From Apostichopus parvimensis (lineage: Eukaryota; Echinodermata; Holothuroidea; Aspidochirotida; Stichopodidae): DNA of 23,543 bases. The stretch is from positions 68,099 through 91,641 of the forward strand of contig KN886360.1 of assembly GCA_000934455.1 (NCBI GenBank), read 5' to 3'. Position 1 is the first letter of the stretch. Every line of letters starts with the position of its first letter. Positions 1 to 8,060 of the stretch are shown here, piece by piece. The notes below the pieces were generated by a model. The model saw nothing but the letters and a program-made list of their open reading frames with translations. It was not told where the DNA came from and ran no database searches. The position numbers and the translations under genes are program-made.

Positions 1-272
1 CTCTAAGCAAAAACAAACAGGTTGATTAACCATCGAAATCCCCACATGAAAGACATGGCAAAGTCAATATTAAAAATAACCATTGTCAAATGATGGATGG
101 TGAAAGAAAAGAACAAAGAAGTCCATGAATATAATATGACATGTTCTGGATGAGGGATTTCCTGAACACAACCAATTTAAATGACTTCCTCAGTTCATTG
201 ATGGCCTATGCACATAACGTCAAACCGCCTTAAAAATGTAAAGAGCATAAAAGAAGCAATGGTACGACTTAC
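1..272 (-). other. SYF2 intron 4, 3' part missing
   Basis: AT-rich sequence after the GTAAGT donor of SYF2 exon 4. No further SYF2 coding block (the Tyr-Gly-Lys-Tyr-Thr type C-terminus) was found in it, so the terminal exon is beyond the left edge. Confidence 0.6.
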
Positions 273-371
273 TGTTTTTCTAAATCTGCGACCATTCTGT
301 TTATACCTTCCTCTGAGTCCTTGTGAGTACCTTGCATCAGTGAGTCTACGCTGGGGTACATATCCGTCCCC
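273..371 (-). CDS. SYF2: SYF2 coding exon 4
   Basis: A 99-base exon that enters in phase 2 (completing Met169) and leaves in phase 2. It encodes [18 protein letters not shown] and then [13 protein letters not shown], matching the SYF2 segment in which a short variable loop ends in HGTH-like residues and is followed by the EEIDRMV-type helix. The acceptor is ATTTCAG|GGGG and the donor CA|GTAAGT. The next exon is outside the window. Confidence 0.9.
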
Positions 372-3300
372 CTGAAATAAAATAAACCGTACGTCTATAA
401 GGAAATACTTTAATAAGAATTGATATTATAAGCAGCAGTTATGACATAGCAGTTTCAAAGTCTCTCAACTTGGTCTCATATCATATGCTATTAGCCTCCA
501 TGCAGAAACTGTATATATCTTTGCACTTGCGAAGCAATTTGCCCATTTTGCATACAATTTTGGCAATGCAATGGAAGATAAATTATTTCCCAATAATATT
601 TATTTATGTAATATTAATGCAGCTGTTCATTGTTCTTTCTATATGCTGAATGACTATTCAAAGTTTAACTGTAAATGGATGGCACAAAAAAAAAAAAATT
701 GTATATATATATGGGATGTAAAATGAAAATGAACTTCAAGCTTCCAAGCAATTTCTGCTGCAGTTGAAATTGACACAATTATTGTATCAGGGGATGTTGG
801 CAGAAATCCTAGCCCATTTTGATGCCTCAATTCAGCATAATTTAACAATGAGATATAATGAATAAAAAACATCAAAATTCCATCAGAAAAAACAAATGCA
901 GTACTCCCCTATCCTTAATTATTGTAATTGTTAATCCTTGATGGACCATTAAGGAGGGAGTTTGACTATGATCAAGTAACCAACTATAAATTATCCTGAA
1001 CACCATTTATATCATCTCATTTTGCACCATCTCACGTTTACATGACCACAATATAAAGTTGAACACCGGTTCGAATGTTAGGGGTTGTGTTGACGGTACT
1101 TCAAACTTGTAAACAATTTCAAAATGTGTATTTCTGCTCCCTTAATATATGTTTTCTCATCTTTTCTTTTGTTTCTGCTTACATTTTATCTTTCTTGTGA
1201 CCATATTCTGCCATGTCCGGTTTCATCTGCTTCGTCAGTCTCTGGTATTGTCTATAGGAGGCTTGTTCGTAGTCAGAGAATCCTTGGTCTGGATTCTTCC
1301 TCTTTTTCTTCCTCTCCCACCTGTCGGCATCCTCTGCAGTGACATCCATGACCTTCACTCTGTCGTAATCTTCACCCTTGGCCTCTGCAGCCTGTACGAG
1401 ATGAGCGCAAAATGTTGGATGTATGTTAAGCCCACTCGAAAAAACTGGAGAAAACATTACACCTCTCGTATGCTGAAGTACATTCCTGGCTTTATAATGA
1501 TATTATTAAATTCCTGGCTAATAATACCCACGCAATTGTAAGATACCTTATTTTTAGTCATTATGTGCGCCAATGACTAGGAATTTATTGAGGATTGGAA
1601 GACTTGAGGCTAGGGGAGGGAGGAAGGGGGGTGGGAGAGGGAGGGAGGGAGGGTGATGCTACTGTAAGGATTTCCTTTTTGTATACTTGCTTTGAACTAA
1701 ATGAACAACTTGGCAAATTCAGAGCTTAGCCTAACTTATTTATCACACATTTATTACAATCAATATTTTATATTTTAATACCTTTCTCTTTTCTTCTTCT
1801 TGTAAAATCCACTCTCCTTTCCTCTTCCTGGCCTCGTAGTTCGACGGCAGTTTGTTCCGTCTGTCTTCTTCAACAACCTCTGCATGGTTCAACTTCCTTG
1901 CTTCATTCTATAAAGGAGATGGATAGAGATAGAAGAATAAAATAATATGCCTACTCATGAATATAAAATTAATATTAATTTGTCCAGTTTAATGATAACA
2001 AAACTAATAAAGGATGATTTTATTGTCGCACTAGATAAAACACGATTCCTCTTACAATCAATCAGTTTATTTGTTACATCTCTTTGTTTACATATTCAAT
2101 ACTATATTCAATTTTTCATTCTACAATGTACGAGAGACACCGAAGAAAAAAGACAATGAAAATAAAGCACTTATCTCACTGTTCATGAACATAAAACAAT
2201 AGTTTTGTGTTTTGTTTTCACTGATAGCCATTACCAACCAACAATGTCTTCCCTGTTATATGAAAATAGTATGTCGTACCACTAATTATAGGTCTACGAT
2301 GAACTGTAACTTAATGTTTCAATATTTCCTGTAAAGGATACCACAGTAAAATTCATGAATGCACTGAGCACAGTGTGATGATCTTGAGACTTTGTCCTGG
2401 CAAAATTTGTACTCATTGTTGAATCATTTTTCTCAATCTAGCTTTTGCAATGTGATAACAACATGTACATCTACATTTTACGAATTGAGAAAACAATTTG
2501 ACATCTTTGCAAATAATTGACGCTGTACCAGTATACTGTGTATCTAATATTATGGTGCTGTCTGCATTTAAAATGAGTGGAATGAGAATGAAACTCAACT
2601 TGGATGACCTTATGTGAATGAGATAAAAACACTATCATTTGTTCTAAAGCAACTATGAGAAGCCAAGTTTAACAAAGTTCTAGAACGAATCCTTTGGGGA
2701 TATACTTTCCAATTCTGTTTACATTGAATACAAACAAATAATAAAACCAGTCTAGCTGATATCAATAAGTTAACTCAAAACAGGTTACTCGATAAATGTG
2801 ACGACTTTGGACATAGCTCTGCAAATTGATATCATCCTTGGACTCACTGAGGTGACTGATAGTACGCTTGTAACACTTTTGGTTACATTCCGTTGCTATG
2901 GTAATGTGTGTCATAGTCGGTACCGCATCAGACTCTGTCCCCATGAACATGCAACACCAGGAACTTACAATATGTTTACATTACAGGCTTATATGATTAG
3001 ACATATGTGCAGAGTGTATTGTAGAAAGATCGAAAGAATGGAGAACATTTTTATTATTTAACAGGAGTTCTTAGAGTGGTACATTTCAATCCTTATCTAT
3101 GCTTATATTGTCACTTTCATAACCTTTAACTACCCAAATAATCATATCAAGCCAACATGTACTACGTCAAACATTTTGAAAAGCCCAGAGTGCCAAATTT
3201 CAATGTTTGTATGATATAAACTGTACGTGTAAGTACAGTGATTCAAATGCTCAACTTATATTTCGCTCGCAGGGACTGTTAGAAACTTATACAAAATGTA

Positions 3301-3481
3301 GCTCTCTTACTCTCTTTAACTGAAGTTCTCTGAGTTTAATCATCCTTCCAAATTTCTTCTGAGCAGCTGTTTTGGTAGATGAACCAGATGACGAAGCTCC
3401 CGATGATTTGCTTTTCCCTCCAACATGTTTCACTGTCGATGTGCTTTTGCCTGGAGCATTCACTGTGTCTATACTTGCCAT
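273..3481 (-). CDS. SYF2: SYF2 pre-mRNA-splicing factor, partial (4 coding exons, C-terminus off the left edge)
   Basis: SYF2 (p29, GCIP-interacting protein) is a small nuclear protein of the Prp19/NTC-associated spliceosome. The joined exons 3481-3311, 1907-1782, 1391-1183 and 371-273 give about 201 residues; vertebrate SYF2 is about 243, so roughly the last 40-45 residues (the Tyr/Arg-rich tail) lie beyond position 1. Visible hallmarks are NEARKLNH (58-65), a Lys/Glu helix (about 75-99), [41 protein letters not shown] (about 105-160) and [11 protein letters not shown] (192-202). Every junction keeps frame (exon lengths 171, 126, 209, 99) and has GT-AG borders, so the gene looks intact. The N-terminal 40 residues are a Ser/Lys/Thr-rich, low-complexity segment typical of the poorly conserved SYF2 N-terminus. 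It is transcribed divergently from the HDX-like gene to its right. Confidence 0.95.
372..1182 (-). other. SYF2 intron 3
   Basis: AT-rich intron between exons 3 and 4. It holds a poly-A run and short TA repeats near 686-712. I see no conserved coding or RNA element. Confidence 0.8.
1183..1391 (-). CDS. SYF2: SYF2 coding exon 3 (core block)
   Basis: Encodes residues 100-168 plus two bases of codon 169. It carries the most conserved part of SYF2: [44 protein letters not shown] and KPDMAEYG. The acceptor is TCGTACAG|GCTGC. The donor is AAAAT|GTAAGC, preferred over an earlier GTCACA because only the later site keeps the phase with exon 4 and aligns DKMG with the family's EKHG. Confidence 0.94.
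1609..1654 (+). repeat. G-rich (GGGA)n tract in SYF2 intron 2
   Basis: About eight runs of three or more G lie within roughly 40 bases on the plus strand, a pattern that can form a G-quadruplex. On the SYF2 transcript the tract is C/T-rich and lies about 130 bases upstream of the exon 3 acceptor. Confidence 0.7.
1782..1907 (-). CDS. SYF2: SYF2 coding exon 2
   Basis: This 126-base exon, phase 0 at both ends, encodes residues 58-99, [15 protein letters not shown] at the start and QEEEKRK at the end. It matches the conserved Asn-Glu-Ala-Arg-Lys-Leu-Asn-His block of SYF2 followed by a charged helix. The acceptor is TTTATAG|AATGAA and the donor AAG|GTATTA. It is not in any long ORF and was found by reading the minus strand for the block missing between exons 1 and 3. 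Confidence 0.93.
1908..3310 (-). other. SYF2 intron 1 (between coding exons 1 and 2)
   Basis: AT-rich 1.4 kb intron. I found no open frame with family resemblance, no TIR pair and no RNA gene; the short ORFs in it overlap on both strands and have no supporting signals. Confidence 0.75.
3311..3481 (-). CDS. SYF2: SYF2 coding exon 1 (start codon)
   Basis: Encodes residues 1-57, starting [12 protein letters not shown] and ending KLRELQLKR. The ATG is at 3481-3479. A polypyrimidine tract and CAG acceptor end at 3488, six bases upstream of the ATG, so the exon begins at 3487 and the true 5' UTR is on another exon to the right. The in-frame ATG further upstream lies inside the pyrimidine tract and is not used. 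The donor is AGA|GTAAGAG. Residues about 22-36 are almost entirely Ser, Gly and Lys; the conserved helix ([14 protein letters not shown]) starts at about residue 44. Confidence 0.93.
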
Positions 3482-3604
3482 GATAAACTGGGAAAAGAAA
3501 AAAAAAAGAGTCATGAATCTTTAACTATTAGACTAACTCTCCTATTTTACCTAGAGCTATTTGTCAATTTTACAGTATATACCAGGATTATTTTGATATA
3601 CCAT

Positions 3605-4951
3605 GGCCATAGTAGCGTTGTGCGGTAGTCGGATTTCACACAACCGGTAGTGTTGCAACATGAATCCCGGTATCGTAACTACAACCGGTATTTTCCTCAA
3701 CTTTCATCTACGGTTCAAAGCACTTAGTTACGAGACTGTCAATGTCATGCATTCAATATGCATAGCCTAGGCTGTGTACATACTCTTACACGCACGTTCA
3801 TAAAAAAAAAAAAAAAAAAAATAACACGCTATATTAGGGCCTTTGTTTTTTAACATACACTTCCAAAAAGAAAAGCACAAACCTTGGAAAAAAGCAACCC
3901 ACACCATCCTTCATTCATACTCGACGTACGATATTAGATTAACACGTTCGCACGTGGATTAAACTTGTAATCCGTACAAAAACATAAATTGGGAGTTCCC
4001 CACGAATCCATGATATTGGAATAGGGCAACCCCTTCAAGTTCAAAAGTTCACAATGAAAAGTTTTTAACTATCAACAAGTCACCACGTGTTTGGAACTTC
4101 AGACAATAAGAATGTTACATAGGGGCTACGTAAATACGGGATTATAAACTACATACATAAGAATAGTACAGATTTATTTATATCGTACTCCAGAAAATAT
4201 ACTTTCAATACGTACAATATCGATCTTTCGTACAAAAGATCTTAAAAATTAAAAAAGTAGCGAAAGATAAATATAAATGACATCGTGGAACCCCCCGCAT
4301 TAATAAACGAATCCATTTCATTACAGCATTAAATCTCAAGTACTGAACTGCTGTGTGTACCTGTACCGTACCCTAGGCTAAAATAATATACAGTCCCGTG
4401 CGAAGATGGATTTAAACTGGATATACTCCCTGCGGTTTTGGCTCAAAATTTATTAAATCGTTATAATTATTATAACAAAATGAGGTGAAATGCATAAGAG
4501 TGAGATTTTGTACATGGGAACCTTGACAATCATCGTTTGAAGGAAGAATAAATAACGAAAATTTCAGAATAACTTTGAGGTCCCGTAACATGCTGAGCGC
4601 AAGTAACGTTCGATATTTGGTGTAGCCTAGGTGCAAATTACTACGTGAAAAGTTGATTCGTTAATATATAGGTCTAGGCCAGTACGTAAATTGGTCAGAT
4701 ATTATTTAAACTAAGAACACAGAAACCAGAAAAAATCGTGTTTTGTTTTCTTTATTTCAAATAGTAACACGTAGATATTTTTATTATGTCCGGGATTCCC
4801 GGGTATGATATTGAAACGAATGTAGTAACCGGTTGTTTTCCCACTACCGGTAGTATTTACACAATGCTTTGTGATCGGGATTAGTCAATACCGGGATCGG
4901 GATACCGGGATTCACTTGACTACCGGGATCCCGCACAACCCTAGGCCATAG
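3605..4951. mobile_element. hAT-type DNA transposon, non-autonomous or decayed, with 8 bp TSD
   Basis: The element spans 3613-4943 (1331 bp). Its ends are an imperfect terminal inverted repeat, TAGCGTTGTGCGG on the left and the complement of TAGGGTTGTGCGG on the right. It is flanked by a perfect 8 bp duplication GGCCATAG (3605-3612 and 4944-4951), the length made by hAT transposases. Subterminal regions hold many copies of an ACCGG/CCCGGTA word in both orientations, as expected for transposase-binding repeats. The interior is AT-rich and no transposase ORF is visible. It sits in the SYF2 5' UTR intron. Family assignment rests on TSD length and TIR style. Confidence 0.82.
3802..3821. repeat. 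poly-A tract
   Basis: Uninterrupted run of about 20 A inside the hAT-like element. Confidence 0.9.
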
Positions 4952-5305
4952 GTTGTCTGGATAAGAAAGAAATCCTGATAACCAAGTTTCTAATTTTACC
5001 AAGTAGTACTGCTTGCCATTTTATTGTTAGCTTTTGTGTAGGAAACAACTGTGCTTTGCTTTCATGATGACACAATATGTTGTATTTTTAAATTAAATTT
5101 GAAGTGGACTGCAATGACAATGTTCTCTAGCTGCCACACTAATAAGTAATGCATTGGTTTTATTCACCAGGCAGCTAGACAAACCTAGGCAAATCTCTCC
5201 TTCCAATTTGAGTGAAAACTTTGTGTTTAGTTTTTACATGGCTCCCATGCTTGAAATTCCAGAATTCTTCAAGACCAAGACATATCTTGCAGTTTACTAT
5301 GAAGC

Positions 5306-5629
5306 GTACATACTAATGGGGCGTTGTGGTAAAGTGGTTAACGCAATGGACTTGTGATCTAAGGATTACAAATTCAAGCCCTGGCCATATAATTGCGTTG
5401 TGTCCTTGGGCAAGGCACTATATCTCCATTGCCTCTCTTCACCCAGGTGTATAAATGGGGACTTGCCAGGTAACTTGTAAATATAGTTAAGAGCCCCGGT
5501 TTGTGGCCGCACCCTATGGGAAGTCCCCCGGGAGACACATGGTTGTGGTGCCCCAAGAGAGATTGATTGAATTGTGCACACTTTGGTTGACAAGTTACCA
5601 ATGACCAGGGCTAAGTTGTACATGCTATG
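5306..5629 (+). mobile_element. tRNA-derived SINE with imperfect target-site duplication
   Basis: The body is about 5318-5617. Its head resembles a tRNA: an A-box-like GGTAAAGTGGTTAACGC at about 5328-5344 and a B-box-like AATTCAAGCCC near 5371, with the spacing of internal pol III promoters. The body contains the TCCTTGGGCAAGGCAC and CACCCAGGTGTATAAATGGG blocks seen in many marine-invertebrate SINEs. Flanks GTACATACTAAT (5306-5317) and GTACATGCTATG (5618-5629) look like a diverged target duplication. It is not a functional tRNA gene, since the acceptor and anticodon stems do not close. It lies in the SYF2 5' intron, antisense to it. Confidence 0.8.
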
Positions 5630-6283
5630 GTCACTCTTGCAAAATGTACACTAACCTCTTCCATTACTTTTGGAGAGCCTGGGTCATTCAAAGAGCCATG
5701 AATCGCAAACATGATATGCTGTAGCTCAATAACTTTTATTCACAACTTTGAGTTGATTGTGTTGAATGTTTAAGAACCAAAAGGTCATATCATGAGAATG
5801 ATTCATATAAGGATTTTTCCTTCCTTTTGTAGATTACACTTTAAGGGCTTTCAAAACCTAGAAAAATGATGTGTTTCCTTTCCCTTGCCTTATCCAGATA
5901 TTTCCAATTTCCTGACAGTGTGGAAACCAAGGTGTAACAAAGCACATTTTGGTGGAATCTGATCAGGGCATAAATGAAGTGATATAGGCCTAGTTGAATG
6001 ATAAAACTAAACTACAGGCAAAACAGAGAGATAAATACAGCAGTGCTCCATGCCACGTCAAGAGACCATTTCTTGTGCTTTTTACTACTCTTAGCATCAC
6101 ACTTCACAGTTCACAAAATGCTTATTTTCATGGAAGTTGCTTTTAAGTTTTATGTGGCAAAATATGTCACTGTACCAACACCTTTATGTAGAAAAGCAGG
6201 AATAATATTGGATTTAAGGGGTCATGTCCCTGATTGCGTGGAATCGCCCAAAGACAGTGAACAAGATATATGTGATGGTAGTG

Positions 6284-6644
6284 GCTATTGACCCGGCCGC
6301 CGGGCCTCTAAGCCCCGATCGCTATTCACCCGGCTGTAGATGGTACCATGGAAGTTGTGCACAGTCCTGGATCTCATATAAATTTACTGTGTAGGCCTAC
6401 GTACGTACGTCAGGCAGGGCAAGCGCATGTGTTCAGTAGGCCGGGCTATTAAAGTCTGCAATTGCCTGCGCTGCGGATCATCGGCGGCGATCGACCCCCA
6501 CACAAACAAACGCAATCGCTATTCTCCCGCGCCATTCATTTCGGCAGCCGGGTCGATAAGCCACACTGTTCGCTATTCACCCGGCGGCCGGGCCGATAAG
6601 CTCCGCTCGCTATTCACCCGGCGGCCGGGTCAATAGGCCCCACC
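6284..6644. repeat. GC-rich palindromic repeat, 37 bp period
   Basis: The unit starts GCTATTCACCCGGCGGCCGGG and continues GATAAGC or CAATAGGCC. Starts are at 6284, 6321, 6518, 6572 and 6609; the first two and last two are exactly 37 bases apart. The unit itself is close to an inverted repeat (CTATTGACCCGGC against GCCGGGTCAATAG). It stands out as CpG- and GC-rich in an AT-rich neighbourhood. The stretch 6342-6517 between the copies is GC-richer than its surroundings but less regular, and has an ACGTACGTACGT run near 6400. Confidence 0.8.
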
Positions 6645-6824
6645 ATATGTGATAAGACTTTTATTTCGCGTAATTGGGTCCCATCAAATTGTACCCTGTA
6701 GTGTAATGGAAACAGTAGTAACTAACACTGAGTGTGCCAAGCCTAGGCCTAGCTGACAATCTACGCTACAATATTCTCTCTGCTATTACACAAAATCTGA
6801 AACTGTTCATTCATGTAAACTTAC

Positions 6825-6960
6825 GGTTATCGATTGGTAAACAAATTTTACCTAGGTGGAATGTCTTCAATCTCCGATGTTCACAATAAGCCCACTGATG
6901 CTCTCTGATTTTGACTCAACCTTTACGCTGTCTACGTTATGTCGTCGATACAGCGATTGT
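6825..6960 (-). other. SYF2: candidate SYF2 5' UTR exon (5' end not defined)
   Basis: SYF2 coding exon 1 has an acceptor just before its ATG, so a non-coding exon must exist to the right. A consensus minus-strand donor ACC|GTAAGTTT is at 6824-6823, and an alternative CTAG|GTAAAA at 6851-6850. The region upstream is non-repetitive and close to the divergent neighbour. The right limit given is arbitrary, because no transcription start can be read from sequence. Confidence 0.35.
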
Positions 6961-7300
6961 TACAGCCCACAGAATTCATACACAGCTTTGCCTACTCTGA
7001 TCTGAACGTCAGAGCGAGAAATCAGTTGACCTTGCACCTTTTGTTTTATTCATGAGGAAGAAATTTAGTATTACCCGTGTAATTTTGATAAATTTGGGAA
7101 AATTAAACACAAACATCAATGGTTACTTGGCAAAACATTCTCAAGTCAAACAATAGTAATAAATCTGTTGTATTTGTTATACTACTCTGTCCCATTATCG
7201 TAGAAAAGGTCGATACTGGATGTTTCGAGATGCATTGTGGGGGATAATTCTAATTAGATTTCAATCAATCATGTTAATTTGATGCGGTGATTCCGAATGA
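6961..7300. promoter_or_regulatory. candidate shared promoter between SYF2 and the HDX-like gene
   Basis: The candidate first exons of two divergent genes end at 6825/6852 (minus) and 7434 (plus), leaving about 0.5 kb for both starts. The segment has several CpGs and no repeat. At 7229-7243 the complement reads CCCCCACAATGCATC, close to the CCCAnAATGCA core of ZNF143/Staf sites often found in vertebrate divergent promoters. No TATA box is clearly placed. Confidence 0.35.
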
Positions 7301-7383
7301 TCGGGATACTGATCAGACACAAAAGTTTATGAATTTTGACCATTGGAGCCATCGAAATTTAGAAAATTGCTGCCGATCTCGCC

Positions 7384-7434
7384 ATGAATCAAATGCAGAA
7401 CAACTTCAACCCACTTATGACGAAAATTATAAGG
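7384..7434 (+). CDS. candidate first coding exon of the HDX-like gene
   Basis: ATG at 7384 (context GCC before the ATG, in-frame TAG at 7360) opens 17 codons, MNQMQNNFNPLMTKIIR, ending at a consensus donor AGG|GTAAGTAAG. Joined to the acceptor ATATCAAG|GTG at 7914 it stays in frame and adds Val-Pro before the Met at 7920, giving a 533-residue protein. Vertebrate HDX begins only a few residues before the homeodomain, so the start at 7920 remains possible, with this exon then being 5' UTR. Confidence 0.45.
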
Positions 7435-7654
7435 GTAAGTAAGATAACAGGACTTGATTTTAGTTGATTTGAGACTGACATGTCTTATATTTGTATAGAT
7501 CACACAGTAACTTATGTCACTGAGCAGACTGTAGCAATACTGCCATAGGCCCATATGTGATTTTAACAATAGGGTATGGTATACATGTCACGAATAAGTG
7601 TGACTAACACAGGAGGTACAATAATTAGAGACAATAATATCAGACTAGTGACAA

Positions 7655-7692
7655 GGGTTGTGGGTGGTGGTGGGGACGGGGAAGGGGGTTGC
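7655..7692 (+). repeat. G-rich tract
   Basis: Several G runs within about 40 bases (GGGTGGTGGTGGGG and GGGGAAGGGGG) make a possible G-quadruplex in the 5' intron of the HDX-like gene. Confidence 0.6.
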
Positions 7693-7919
7693 TAGCCTGC
7701 TTGAGCTACTCCTAAAGGTTAACAAAATTATGAAAAGAATAGGAAATAAAGTGAGAGTAAAGGAAAAGAGCAAATAATTTTTCAGATTGGAATCATGAAA
7801 AAGAAGAAGAAAGAATATAGCCAGCCAGAGCCAGGCCTAGGAAGGGGACAGCTAACTTCACTGGGGGATTGATATCAGTACAACAATAATGTCATTTTTA
7901 TTTCAATATCAAGGTGCCA

Positions 7920-8060
7920 ATGCGACACACCTTCACCGTGGAACAAAAGATGACACTCCTAAGATACTTTGAAAATGGTATGCTGGGACAAAGTATGGCC
8001 TACCACGATAAAATCATCCAGTGTGCCCAGGAATCTGGACTTGACTTTGAAGTAGTGAAG
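7920..8060 (+). CDS. HDX: HDX-like exon with homeodomain helices 1-2
   Basis: Encodes residues 1-47, MRHTFTVEQ to DFEVVK. If transcripts enter at the acceptor ending at 7913, the exon begins at 7914 and reads Val-Pro-Met. The donor is AAG|GTATAG. The intron falls just before the recognition helix, a position used in many homeobox genes. Confidence 0.9.

Noticed and set aside
1149-1541. 130-codon plus-strand ORF
   Set aside because: It overlaps SYF2 exon 3 antisense; the minus strand has clear family identity and splice sites.
5318-5400. tRNA gene
   Set aside because: A- and B-box-like words are present but the stems do not pair and a long conserved tail follows, so this is a SINE head.
5998-6291. 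97-codon plus-strand ORF
   Set aside because: No family motif or splice support; it lies in the SYF2 5' intron in antisense and runs into the GC-rich repeat.
6427-6636. 69-codon plus-strand ORF
   Set aside because: It is the translation of the GC-rich repeat; the repeated peptide follows from the repeat, not from a gene.
6284-6644. CRISPR-like array (37 bp spacing)
   Set aside because: The 37 bases are the whole repeat unit, not repeat plus spacer, copies are few and irregular, and the genome is eukaryotic.
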